Assembly: GCA_000405245.1 (NCBI GenBank)
Contig: ASMQ01000002.1
Coordinates: 1 to 47,816 of the forward strand
Source of the DNA: Candidatus Aenigmarchaeum subterraneum SCGC AAA011-O16
Lineage (GTDB): Archaea > Aenigmatarchaeota > Aenigmatarchaeia > Aenigmatarchaeales > Aenigmatarchaeaceae
Reading direction: 5' to 3'
DNA length: 47,816 bases
The notes below the pieces were generated by a model. It made no database searches, was not told the DNA's origin, and was given only the letters and a program-made list of their open reading frames with translations. Positions 40,028-47,410 of the stretch are shown one piece after another; within the stretch, counting starts at the first letter, position 1, and each line of letters begins with the position of its first letter. The position numbers were made by a program, and so were the translations under genes.

Positions 40028-40839
40028 ACAGGTCGCATAGCAACCGTAATGAAATCTCTTGTCCCTAGAGCCAGACCTAATATCAAAATAATTATTTTTA
40101 GGAAATTCTTGAAGAACTTATCACCTTTTTCTTTGTCAATAACATCTAGGACTATCCACACCACAATTATTTTCAAAGGAAACATTATCCAAGGTCCCCC
40201 GAAAACATTTATCAGGAAGCTTGGCAAGACATGCTGTTCATAATACCCGAAAAATTGGATTGCGACAAAACTCGAAGATGCATCAAACAGATGCGAAACT
40301 ATGATTCCAGCATTCTCAAAACTTAATAATTTTGGTTTGAAGTAGTGTATTCCAAAAAATATTGCTGCCCAAATCCCAATCATTACAAGGATTAAACCGA
40401 ATGCAAAATAGTTTACTATTGTGATTAGCGAAATATTATATAAAAGAAATAAAAATCCTATAACAAACATGGTCTTGTGATAATGGAACCGGTGCGGATA
40501 TTTTTTCTCGACTGCAATCTGGAATCCTCTACTTAAAAGCAAAGATCCCAATGTAATAGCGAATACGAAAAAATAAATCGGTGGAGAACAGAATAAATTT
40601 CCCTGATAGGAAATGCCATAATCTCTTAATGCTCTTGTGCTGCCTCCGTAAATAATGAATGGCAGTAGTGCAATTAAAAAGTCTCTGTTGATTTCTATTT
40701 TCAATTTTTGTAGCATCTTATATGTTCCATAAACCGCAACAACCAGAATCAAACCGTATGTTATTGTTGCTGGTAAAGTGTAGTATCTGCAAAGAGGCTG
40801 TATATAATTTGCATTTATGAAATCTTCTAGAAATCCCAT
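40024..40839 (-). CDS. DUF63 family membrane protein
   Basis: The 271-residue polytopic protein of seven or eight helices opens IQPLCRYYTLPATITYGLIL. It continues with DFLIALLPFIIYGGSTRALRDYG and FCSPPIYFFVFAITLGSLLL. The Arg-Asp pair after the third helix and the SPPIYF motif are DUF63 features. The function is not known. It converges on, and overlaps by four bases, the thioredoxin-like gene, and lies four bases downstream of pth2. Confidence 0.85.
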   Translation of the reverse strand: MGFLEDFINANYIQPLCRYYTLPATITYGLILVVAVYGTYKMLQKLKIEINRDFLIALLPFIIYGGSTRALRDYGISYQGNLFCSPPIYFFVFAITLGSLLLSRGFQIAVEKKYPHRFHYHKTMFVIGFLFLLYNISLITIVNYFAFGLILVMIGIWAAIFFGIHYFKPKLLSFENAGIIVSHLFDASSSFVAIQFFGYYEQHVLPSFLINVFGGPWIMFPLKIIVVWIVLDVIDKEKGDKFFKNFLKIIILILGLALGTRDFITVAMRPV

Positions 40840-40843
40840 TCTA

Positions 40844-41182
40844 TCACAACAGTTTCAATTTTCCAGTGATCTTGTCAATTTTTGCATCCGGAGCAGGCCC
40901 TATACCCAATGCCGTAATAGTTCCTGATTTCACTTGTGTCAGGCCTTTGTCAGAAACAAGCTGGTGTGGAAGTTTAGCCTCATTCACTAATTCGTAAAGT
41001 TCAAGTAATTCAATTTCACTGCCAACTTTCAAAATAATTTTTTTCATGCCCTCGTTCGTCCATTTCTCCCTGTCTGTCTTTTTGGCTTCCATAAAAGCTC
41101 CCAGCGAGGCATGTGCTGCCTGGGATATTTGTTTTCCTGCTGTCATCTTAAGGTCTTTTCTCAAAATTATGACTTGTTTCAA
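40844..41182 (-). CDS. pth: Peptidyl-tRNA hydrolase, archaeal type (Pth2)
   Basis: The 112-residue protein shows QVIILRKDLKMTAGKQISQAAHASLGA, the Pth2 signature with the catalytic Lys, His and Ser region. KLPHQLVSDKGLTQVKSGT and ALGIGPAPDAKID follow. It recycles tRNA from peptidyl-tRNAs that fall off ribosomes. Length is normal. It lies four bases downstream of the phosphatidyltransferase gene. Confidence 0.96.
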   Translation of the reverse strand: MKQVIILRKDLKMTAGKQISQAAHASLGAFMEAKKTDREKWTNEGMKKIILKVGSEIELLELYELVNEAKLPHQLVSDKGLTQVKSGTITALGIGPAPDAKIDKITGKLKLL

Positions 41183-41186
41183 AAAA

Positions 41187-41807
41187 TCACTTCCAAGACT
41201 TTACAGCAATGATGAATCTCTGTGTTGCAGAAACTAGGGCAAGTACCGCAGTCAATACTATTATATAGGAGGCGTATAGGAGCGAATCGCTGATTGGGAG
41301 GCCGGAGACAAGGATAATCAGGAATATCAAAAACAATCGCTCCCCTCTTTCGAGTATTCCCCCTTTTAATTCGCTTTGAACAATCCTCTTTTCAAAGGCT
41401 GCAGCTTTCACGTATGTCGTCATCATAGAGCCAAAAAGCAAAATGAAAATCCAGCTTTTAGATGCCAAGAAAACCCTTGGATAAGCACTGAAAAACAAAC
41501 CAAAAATTATTATAAACTCTATTAATCTGTCTGTTATTGTGTCCAAATATGCTCCGACAACCGTCACCCTTCCAGTCACTCTTGCAACAGCCCCATCAAT
41601 AACATCTATGAAGGCAGAGAGAGCGAAGAAGAACGCAGCAATTAAGTAGCTTGTAGCATCCTGTCTTTGAATAAGAAAATAAAAAGAGATTAAAGCAGGT
41701 ACTATGCTTGAAATAGTCCATGCATTCGGGGACAACGGAAGTTTACTGAATAGCATTCCAATTTTAATGCTCAAATCTTGGAATTTTTCCCTTCTTTCGT
41801 ACAACAT
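41187..41807 (-). CDS. CDP-alcohol phosphatidyltransferase, probable archaetidylinositol phosphate synthase
   Basis: The 206-residue protein has six membrane helices and the family motif DGAVARVTGRVTVVGAYLDTITD, that is D-G-x2-A-R-x8-G-x3-D-x3-D. It moves a phospho-alcohol onto CDP-archaeol. The close presence of inositol-phosphate synthase (42581) and CDP-archaeol synthase (44710) suggests inositol-1-phosphate as acceptor, giving archaetidylinositol phosphate. The family alone does not prove the substrate; phosphatidylglycerol- or serine-type activity is the alternative. Confidence 0.85.
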   Translation of the reverse strand: MLYERREKFQDLSIKIGMLFSKLPLSPNAWTISSIVPALISFYFLIQRQDATSYLIAAFFFALSAFIDVIDGAVARVTGRVTVVGAYLDTITDRLIEFIIIFGLFFSAYPRVFLASKSWIFILLFGSMMTTYVKAAAFEKRIVQSELKGGILERGERLFLIFLIILVSGLPISDSLLYASYIIVLTAVLALVSATQRFIIAVKSWK

Positions 41808-41837
41808 GAATTAGATTGGTAATCAGAGAATAAAAAC

Positions 41838-42533
41838 TTATTGAAATATTGCAATCATGTCCCTCAAATCATGCGTGGCATAGTCTGCTCCGGCTTCTAC
41901 AAGTTCTTCCGGAGTTAACATTCCACTTTCAACTGGTCCAGCACGTCCAATGGTTATATCGGCTCCATGTCCAGTCAACTGGACATCAGATTTAGAATCT
42001 CCAACAAAAACCAAAAGTGCAGGTTGCCATCTACTGCGCACATCTGAAATGTGTTGCGGTTTGCTACCTTCATCTTTTCCAAAAACATCCTCAAAATAAT
42101 AATCTATTTTATCACGCTCATGCAGGCTATTGATTAAAGTAGCTTCTGTGCTAGAAGACACAAAAGTCACATGTCCAATGGCTCCAAGGTATCCAAGCGT
42201 TTTATGCACATCTTTGAACGGACTAGAGTTATAATAGACCTCATCAATTTTTCGTCTGTGATACTCGGTAGCACACTCACTTCTTAATTCTACTGAAGCA
42301 TCTGGGTATATTTTTTCAAGCTGTTTATCGAAAGGTATGCCAGTTGTGCTATGATAGCGTCTTTTTGCATCCTCAAAAGGTGTACCAAAATATTTTTGCA
42401 TACATGTAGCAGCTAAAATACCATGACTCTTCATAGTATCATAAATGCAACCATCCCAGTCAAACATATCCACTACTGGACTTCTTCCACCAACCTTTCT
42501 TTTTACATCTTCTATTCTAGGAAGCCTCACCAT
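41838..42533 (-). CDS. HAD-superfamily hydrolase
   Basis: The 231-residue phosphatase-like protein has motif I DMFDWDGCIYDTM (DxD with Asp nucleophile), motif II FVSSSTEAT, a lysine at GSKPQHISD and motif III-IV VFVGDSKSDVQL. A helical cap lies between. It sits between inositol-phosphate synthase and the phosphatidyltransferase on the same strand. It could therefore remove a phosphate in the inositol-lipid path (from archaetidylinositol phosphate or inositol phosphate). That role is inference. Confidence 0.85.
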   Translation of the reverse strand: MVRLPRIEDVKRKVGGRSPVVDMFDWDGCIYDTMKSHGILAATCMQKYFGTPFEDAKRRYHSTTGIPFDKQLEKIYPDASVELRSECATEYHRRKIDEVYYNSSPFKDVHKTLGYLGAIGHVTFVSSSTEATLINSLHERDKIDYYFEDVFGKDEGSKPQHISDVRSRWQPALLVFVGDSKSDVQLTGHGADITIGRAGPVESGMLTPEELVEAGADYATHDLRDMIAIFQ

Positions 42534-42580
42534 ACAATCACTTGTATTAGCTATGAAAGAAAACTTTAAATATAGATTTG

Positions 42581-43666
42581 TTATCTGTCTCTTTGACCTG
42601 CAATAAACTCTTCGAGCATTTGTCTTGCAACGGTGTCAGGATATTGATGTGGAGGCATTTTCATGAAGTATGCTGAAGGCGAAATTAAAACCCCTCCTGT
42701 CTTTCTATCAAGAGCTAATTTCGCGCATCTAATAGCATCGATAACCACTCCAGCAGAGACAGACTTATCTTCAACATCCAATCTGGCATCCAAAATGATT
42801 GGAACATCCCCGAAGGTAGTGCCTTCTATTCTAACATTAGCAATTTTTCTAGACTTTAACCAAGGAACATAATCAGAAGGTCCTATATGTATTTGCGAAT
42901 CTTCCAGTCTTTTTCCTAATTGGCTTTGTACAGATTCAGTTTTACTGATTTTTTTGTATTTTAAACGTGAATGTTCCAGCAAATTAAGAAAATCAGTATT
43001 GCCACCAAAATTCAATTGATACATCTTATCTATTTTTCCACCCCTATCTGCGAAAAGTTTCACCAAAGTTCTGCTCAGAATTGTCGCTCCGATAGTCCCT
43101 TTAACATCATCTCCGATTAAAGGAAGTTTTTTATCTTCAAAAGCCTTCACAATTTCTTGTTCCTGGGATACAAACTCTGGGATGCAATTGATAAAAGCGC
43201 AATCGGCACTCAAAGCGGCATTTGCATAGAATCTTGTAGCCTCATAGCTTCCAACAGGAAGATAATTTATTAAAATGTCTGCTCCAGATTCTTTCAAGAC
43301 TTTGACAACATCAACAAGTTTTTGTTTAGGATCAACTTTTACGACCCTTGCTAGATAATCACCAATGCCGTCCAAAACAGGGCCTTTCAAAACATTTACT
43401 CCAAGCTTAGGGACATCCGCTATCTTGACTGTGTTTATCGTATTAGGTTCGAATATCGCTTCAGAAACATCCTTTCCAATTTTTCTCTCATCAACATCAA
43501 AAGCAGCTACGCATTTTATATCAGAAATCCTGTATTTTCCAATGACAGTGTGCATGACTCCTGGGATCTCTTGCAGATTTGCTCTATCTCTGTAGTATTC
43601 TATGCTCTGCAAAAGAAAAGATGCACAATTGCCTACCCCGACTATTGCTATTTTTATTTCCGTCAT
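42581..43666 (-). CDS. ino1: Myo-inositol-1-phosphate synthase
   Basis: The 361-residue enzyme converts glucose 6-phosphate to inositol 1-phosphate with NAD. IAIVGVGNCASFLLQSIEYY is the NAD-binding start. ADILINYLPVGSYEATRFYA, IGDDVKGTIGATILSRTLVK and LNFGGNTDFLNL are hallmark blocks of the archaeal/bacterial short form. The lysines around GDDVKG and SRLKYKKISKTE fit the active site. It supplies the head group for inositol lipids; compatible-solute synthesis is another use in some archaea. Confidence 0.95.
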   Translation of the reverse strand: MTEIKIAIVGVGNCASFLLQSIEYYRDRANLQEIPGVMHTVIGKYRISDIKCVAAFDVDERKIGKDVSEAIFEPNTINTVKIADVPKLGVNVLKGPVLDGIGDYLARVVKVDPKQKLVDVVKVLKESGADILINYLPVGSYEATRFYANAALSADCAFINCIPEFVSQEQEIVKAFEDKKLPLIGDDVKGTIGATILSRTLVKLFADRGGKIDKMYQLNFGGNTDFLNLLEHSRLKYKKISKTESVQSQLGKRLEDSQIHIGPSDYVPWLKSRKIANVRIEGTTFGDVPIILDARLDVEDKSVSAGVVIDAIRCAKLALDRKTGGVLISPSAYFMKMPPHQYPDTVARQMLEEFIAGQRDR

Positions 43667-43715
43667 GTTTTATAATGAGTTATGCTTATATTTAAGTTTT
43701 ACTATATGGTAAAAG

Positions 43716-44018
43716 ATGCAAAAGCCATCAGATAGATTGAAACGTAAAATAGAGAGAGAAAATCTTTGGTTATTTATCTTTAGTTTTTTGAGAAAGGGTA
43801 AAAAAAGTGGCACGGAATTAAGGACACTTATTCAGAAACGATTCGGTTTTCTTGCCGGAACAGTAACCGCGTATAAAGTCTTGTACCTTCTGGAATCTTC
43901 AGGATACGTGAGATCTGAAAAAACTGGAAAATCCGTCTTATACAGTCTCACTAAAAAAGGACTGAAAGAACTAACACAATCTAAGAAAATTTTAAAATCC
44001 TATCTTCTTAAGCTCTAA
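43716..44018 (+). CDS. PadR-like winged-helix regulator
   Basis: This is a 100-residue winged-helix protein: LRKGKKSGTELRTLIQKRFGFLAGTVTAYKVLYLLESSGYVRSEK, then SVLYSLTKKGLKEL. The order is that of PadR-type regulators: a helix, a TVTAYK recognition helix, and a wing ending in Y-L-T-KG. It diverges from ino1 across a 49-base gap and might control the lipid genes, which is inference. Its 3' end overlaps the converging PHP gene by 27 bases. Confidence 0.8.
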   Translation: MQKPSDRLKRKIERENLWLFIFSFLRKGKKSGTELRTLIQKRFGFLAGTVTAYKVLYLLESSGYVRSEKTGKSVLYSLTKKGLKELTQSKKILKSYLLKL

Positions 44019-44708
44019 GGGCTTTCTTCTCAGAATTCTCCAATTAAAAGATCTGGTAAATTTTTTCAATAACATGAATGAAATATCCCAGAAGGGTGTG
44101 TACTTTCCAAATATTTTTACTCTGCCCTTTCTTATAGATTCTAAAATATCATCAACATCGCCGTTATCACAAACAACACCAGCAAAACCAACATTCCATG
44201 CCCAATGCGCATCACTGCTTGCAGTTTTAGGTTTCCTGTATTTTTTGGCAAACTCCAAAGTTTTTAGATTGGTTTTCACCCCGCTTCTAGAATTGAAAAC
44301 TTCAATGGCATCAGTCTTTAAACACTCTTCTTTTAGGCACTTTCTCCAAGGATATCTAGAGAAGGGGTGCGCAGCAACTGCAATTCCACCTAAATCATGA
44401 ATTCTATCAACTGTCTCTTCAACTCCGAGCCCCTTTGGAACATTCTCCCTTATTCCTAGACCGAGAATGTCGCCCTTTTCGGATTTGATTTCAGAGCCAG
44501 GTATTATAATAAAATCTTTATATTTTCTTTTTGCTATTTCATCTCCGACAAGACTCCCTCTCACAGTATCATGGTCGGTTATTGCCAAGCCACTTAGTCC
44601 TTGCTGGATAGCAGCTTTGATCATCTGTTCAGGCGTATTGATGGCATCATGGCCCCAAAACCTATGTCTGCTGTAAATAGTATGAGAATGCAAATCAATC
44701 TTCATCAT
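43992..44708 (-). CDS. PHP-domain phosphoesterase
   Basis: The 238-residue protein has the PHP metal motifs MKIDLHSHTIYSRHRFWGHDAI (HxH), LAITDHDTVRGS, IIPGSEIKSEKGDILGLGI, IAVAAHPFSRYPWRKC and SSDAHW. This trinuclear-metal fold occurs in phosphatases such as histidinol phosphatase and in 3',5'-bisphosphate or RNA nucleases (YciV-type). The substrate is not clear. It lies one base from the CDP-archaeol synthase gene on the same strand. Confidence 0.85.
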   Translation of the reverse strand: MMKIDLHSHTIYSRHRFWGHDAINTPEQMIKAAIQQGLSGLAITDHDTVRGSLVGDEIAKRKYKDFIIIPGSEIKSEKGDILGLGIRENVPKGLGVEETVDRIHDLGGIAVAAHPFSRYPWRKCLKEECLKTDAIEVFNSRSGVKTNLKTLEFAKKYRKPKTASSDAHWAWNVGFAGVVCDNGDVDDILESIRKGRVKIFGKYTPFWDISFMLLKKFTRSFNWRILRRKPLELKKIGF

Positions 44709-44709
44709 T

Positions 44710-45285
44710 TTACCACGGCTCTCTTTTTAATTTTAACTTGTGGCCTAGGATGTTGAATAGTCTATGGAGAATCGGAGTCATGATGAACATTATTATCATC
44801 ATTGTGAGGGTGATTTTTGTCAAAAAGTATGAAAAAACGACAGCCCCAACAACAAAATTTAATTGATCAAGAAGGGGTGCGTCTGCTCCGCGTTTCATCC
44901 CCCTTCTCCTTTTTATGAAACTTCCTGCTAAATCGCCGACAAGAGCTCCAAGGGCAATCATAAAACCTATAGTCAAATTCATGTAGGACAATTCTGCTCC
45001 ATAGGATTGTGCTATTGCATTCAATTGTGGATAGAGATAAGCCTCCAATGCTCCAAAAAGTGTTCCTACAAAAACCCCTAAACCAAAACCTTCGAAAGTT
45101 TTCCCATCACCAAGTATTCTCCTTCCATCAATAAAGTTTTTTCCACGGTCTATTGGCCACACTCCTCTAGCTAATGGCGGAAATAAATTTGCAATATATG
45201 CTGGGAGAAGTATCCACCATGCATTCACAAAAGCAACCCATATATCAAAAGGAATCAAATCAGCCATATTAAACCTTTTATTCAA
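44710..45285 (-). CDS. carS: CDP-archaeol synthase
   Basis: The 191-residue membrane enzyme activates digeranylgeranylglyceryl phosphate with CTP. WPIDRGKNFIDGRRILGDGKTFEGF is the CarS signature block with its conserved Asp, Gly and Lys residues. GDLAGSFIKRRRGMKRGADAPLLDQLNFV matches the C-terminal block. Five membrane helices are visible and length is normal. Its product is the substrate for the phosphatidyltransferase at 41187. Confidence 0.95.
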   Translation of the reverse strand: MNKRFNMADLIPFDIWVAFVNAWWILLPAYIANLFPPLARGVWPIDRGKNFIDGRRILGDGKTFEGFGLGVFVGTLFGALEAYLYPQLNAIAQSYGAELSYMNLTIGFMIALGALVGDLAGSFIKRRRGMKRGADAPLLDQLNFVVGAVVFSYFLTKITLTMMIIMFIMTPILHRLFNILGHKLKLKREPW

Positions 45286-45306
45286 AATTAGATTATTTAA
45301 AGATGG

Positions 45307-45395
45307 TGGGCACGCTGGGATTTGAACCCAGATTTCAGCCTTTCTGCATTAAAATATCGCAGGGCTATGTACTATCCAAGTTATACTACGCGCCC
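45307..45395 (-). tRNA. tRNA-Arg(GCG) with a 15-base intron at 37/38
   Basis: Acceptor GGGCGCG pairs with CGTGCCC, the D stem is GTAT/GTAC, the anticodon stem is TAGCC/GGCTG, and the T arm is CTGGG/CCCAG. Removing TATTTTAATGCAGAA (45342-45356) leaves the loop CTGCGAA with anticodon GCG. The precursor forms a strict bulge-helix-bulge: bulge GA^T, central helix CTGC/GCAG, bulge AA^A. The intron is at the standard position after base 37. Confidence 0.92.
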
Positions 45396-45440
45396 ATTAA
45401 ACCTATTGACTTTATAAATATTGAGTCTTCAAAAGTACAT

Positions 45441-45605
45441 ATGGTTTTGAAATGTCAGACATGCGGAACTAATCTCATAGGGCAAGAGGATTTTGTTAAA
45501 TTCAAATGTCCGAATTGTGGTGACCATACTTTTGTAAGATGCAGAAGGTGCAAGCAGCTCTCTGTTTCATACAAATGCCCGAAATGCAGTTTCGAGGGAC
45601 CTTGA
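45441..45605 (+). CDS. Small zinc-ribbon protein (HVO_2753-like)
   Basis: The 54-residue protein MVLKCQTCGTNLIGQED has two four-cysteine units: CQTC...CPNC and CRRC...CPKCSFEGP. CPNCG, RCRRCKQ and the C-terminal KCPKCSFEGP match the small archaeal two-zinc-finger family exemplified by HVO_2753 (DUF1610). ATG 45441 is chosen because the open frame further upstream runs through tRNA-Arg. Its TGA overlaps the aEF1-beta ATG by one base, so the pair is co-translated, an arrangement often seen in archaea. Confidence 0.88.
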   Translation: MVLKCQTCGTNLIGQEDFVKFKCPNCGDHTFVRCRRCKQLSVSYKCPKCSFEGP

Positions 45606-45856
45606 TGGGTAACGTAGCTATTTCTATCAAAGTGATGCCTACCTCTCTGGAAGTTGATTTGAATCAAGTTAAAAATGAGATTTCTAAAAGAATGAAGATT
45701 CAAGATTCAAGAATCGAACCTATAGCCTTTGGCCTGAAACAATTGAAATTGCTTATTGTTGCTCCGGACAAAGGCGGGACAGAGGAAATAGAAAAAAAGA
45801 TAAAGTCTATTAAGGGCGTTGAAACAGTGGATATAGAATCTGTTAGTCTTGTTTAA
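45605..45856 (+). CDS. ef1b: Elongation factor 1-beta (aEF1B)
   Basis: This 83-residue nucleotide-exchange factor for aEF1-alpha reads MGNVAISIKVMPTSLEVDLN, then IEPIAFGLKQLKLLIVAPD and EKKIKSIKGVETVDIESVS. IxPIAFGLKxL and the closing VExVDIxSV are the family pattern, and the length is the archaeal norm. It starts within the stop of the zinc-ribbon gene (TGATG). Confidence 0.95.
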   Translation: MGNVAISIKVMPTSLEVDLNQVKNEISKRMKIQDSRIEPIAFGLKQLKLLIVAPDKGGTEEIEKKIKSIKGVETVDIESVSLV

Positions 45857-45920
45857 ACAAATAGCTTTAAATATTTGTTTTTCATAATAGAACCGAACAA
45901 AAAACTGAGGTGAATAAGAA

Positions 45921-46148
45921 ATGGCAGAATTTGAAACAATAGAAGCAAGGGAAGTCAAATTTGGAAACAACAAATTTTTGGAAGTTGCGAGAAAGAAAGT
46001 GAAGACCCCTGAGGGCGAATCTGAGATTATATCTCTCTCGAAGGGATTTTTCGCGCAAACCGGACAGAAGAGATTCAAGAGCTCTTTTGGATTTCCAGCT
46101 GACAAAGATACTGTTGACGGATTGATAGAAGCTTTGCAATCGATTTAA
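45921..46148 (+). CDS. Small conserved archaeal protein, unknown
   Basis: The 75-residue protein reads MAEFETIEAREVKFGNNKFL, then GESEIISLSKGFFAQTGQKRFKSSFGFP and DGLIEALQSI. The strand-rich core followed by a single C-terminal helix recalls PC4-like single-strand nucleic-acid binders, but the match is by eye only. GAGGTGA at 45907-45913 is a good SD site and TTTAAATATT at 45867-45876 a possible TATA box. It follows aEF1-beta by 64 bases. Confidence 0.7.
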   Translation: MAEFETIEAREVKFGNNKFLEVARKKVKTPEGESEIISLSKGFFAQTGQKRFKSSFGFPADKDTVDGLIEALQSI

Positions 46149-46189
46149 GAGAATTTTAAGAAATTTCGATTTTTATAATCTTTAACTAG

Positions 46190-46324
46190 CTACTGGAATC
46201 TTTTTTGCCCGCCACAAACCTTGCATCCGATAGGTAATTTACACTTTACGCATACCGTAGAACCGCAGATATTGCAGATTTGTGTTGCCACGCTTCCGCA
46301 AGACCTGCATAAGCCTTTTATCAA
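46190..46324 (-). CDS. Tiny cysteine-rich zinc protein, 44 residues
   Basis: The frame starts at TTG 46324 and reads MIKGLCRSCGSVATQICNIC, then GSTVCVKCKLPIGCKVCGGQKRFQ. It has five CxxC or CxC-like pairs: CRSC, CNIC, CVKC, and CK.PIGCKVC. This spacing suggests one or two zinc sites. TTG is the only usual start codon in frame; a TATA-like stretch at 46351-46359 is spaced for a leaderless message from there. It is divergent from FEN-1. The regular cysteine spacing argues strongly for coding; the family is not named here. Confidence 0.7.
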   Translation of the reverse strand: MIKGLCRSCGSVATQICNICGSTVCVKCKLPIGCKVCGGQKRFQ

Positions 46325-46350
46325 AATATCACTTTAGTCTTAATTCTCGT

Positions 46351-46369
46351 AGTATATTTATATATTTAT
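46351..46369. promoter_or_regulatory. Shared AT-rich divergent promoter (FEN-1 / cysteine-rich protein)
   Basis: AGTATATTTATATATTTAT can supply a TATA box on each strand: TATATTTAT (46361-46369) lies 25-33 bases before the FEN-1 ATG, and TATAAATATACT (46351-46362, minus) lies 27-38 bases before TTG 46324. Both messages would be leaderless. Confidence 0.5.
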
Positions 46370-46393
46370 CAACTTGCAGCCATATTTTTCGTT

Positions 46394-47410
46394 ATGGGAG
46401 TCCAGATAGCTGAGATTTTGCCGAAGAGGCAGATTGATTTGGAGGCTTTGAAAGGCAAGAAGATCGCTATAGATGCCTTTAACTGGATTTACCAATTCCT
46501 CTCCATAATCAGGAACAGGGAGACAGGAGAGCAGTTAAAGGATTCTAAAGGCAGGGTGACTTCTCACTTGTCCGGATTGTTTTACAGAACTGCAAAACTG
46601 ATGGAAGCAGGAATAAAACCAGTTTACGTTTTTGACGGTATACCTCCAAACTTCAAGTATGTGATTTCTCAACGATCAGAAAGAAAAGAAGAAGCCCACT
46701 GGAGATTGAAAAAGGCCATTGAGGAAGAGGATGTTGAAACGATTAGAATTGTTGCTCCGCAGACTTCAAGATTGACAGGGGAAATGATTGAGCAGTCTAA
46801 AAAGCTTTTGGGTTTTATGGGGGTTCCGGTTGTCCAGGCCCCATCCGAAGGCGAGGCCCAATGCGCTTTTCTTTGCAAAGAAGGTTTGGTTTTTGCTACC
46901 GCTTCTCAGGATTCTGATTCTCTTTTGTTTGGATCATCAAGGCTGATAAGAAATCTTTCAATCTCAGGAAGAAGGAAAATTCCAAGAAAGGATTCTTACA
47001 TGGAGATCAAACCTGAGATTATAGAGTTAAAGGAAATAAAGACTGACTTGGGTTTGAGTAGAGAGCAGCTGATAATAATTGGTTTGCTTGTGGGAACAGA
47101 CTACAATCCAGGGATAAGGGGCATAGGACCGAAAAAGGCTTTAGAATTAATCAGGAAAGAAAAAACACTGGAAAGGGTTTTGAAGCAAATTGAATGGAAT
47201 CACGATGTGTCTCCGGAGAAGATTTATGACTTTTATTTGAATCCTCCAGCAAAGCAGGTAGAAATAAAATTTGAAGAGCTTTCAGCAGAAAAAATATTGA
47301 AATTTATGGTCGATGAACATGAGTTTTCTCGAGATAGAATAGAAAAAGTCATCAAAGCTTTGCAGGAACAAAGGTCAAAACAGAAAGGTTTGGACAGTTG
47401 GTTGAAATAG
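46394..47410 (+). CDS. fen: Flap endonuclease 1 (FEN-1)
   Basis: The 338-residue structure-specific nuclease removes 5' flaps in Okazaki fragment processing and repair. The N-terminal region has GVQIAEILPKRQIDLEAL and IDAFNWIYQFL with Asp metal ligands. PVYVFDGIPP follows, the internal block has APSEGEAQCAFLCKEG and TASQDSDSLLFG, and the helix-hairpin-helix is GTDYNPGIRGIGPKKAL. The C-terminus QKGLDSWLK is a PCNA-binding PIP box. Length is normal. Confidence 0.97.
   Translation: MGVQIAEILPKRQIDLEALKGKKIAIDAFNWIYQFLSIIRNRETGEQLKDSKGRVTSHLSGLFYRTAKLMEAGIKPVYVFDGIPPNFKYVISQRSERKEEAHWRLKKAIEEEDVETIRIVAPQTSRLTGEMIEQSKKLLGFMGVPVVQAPSEGEAQCAFLCKEGLVFATASQDSDSLLFGSSRLIRNLSISGRRKIPRKDSYMEIKPEIIELKEIKTDLGLSREQLIIIGLLVGTDYNPGIRGIGPKKALELIRKEKTLERVLKQIEWNHDVSPEKIYDFYLNPPAKQVEIKFEELSAEKILKFMVDEHEFSRDRIEKVIKALQEQRSKQKGLDSWLK

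Noticed and set aside
45303-45440. Upstream extension of the small zinc-ribbon protein to 100 residues
   Set aside because: The extra part is the complement of tRNA-Arg; ATG 45441 gives the normal family length and start.
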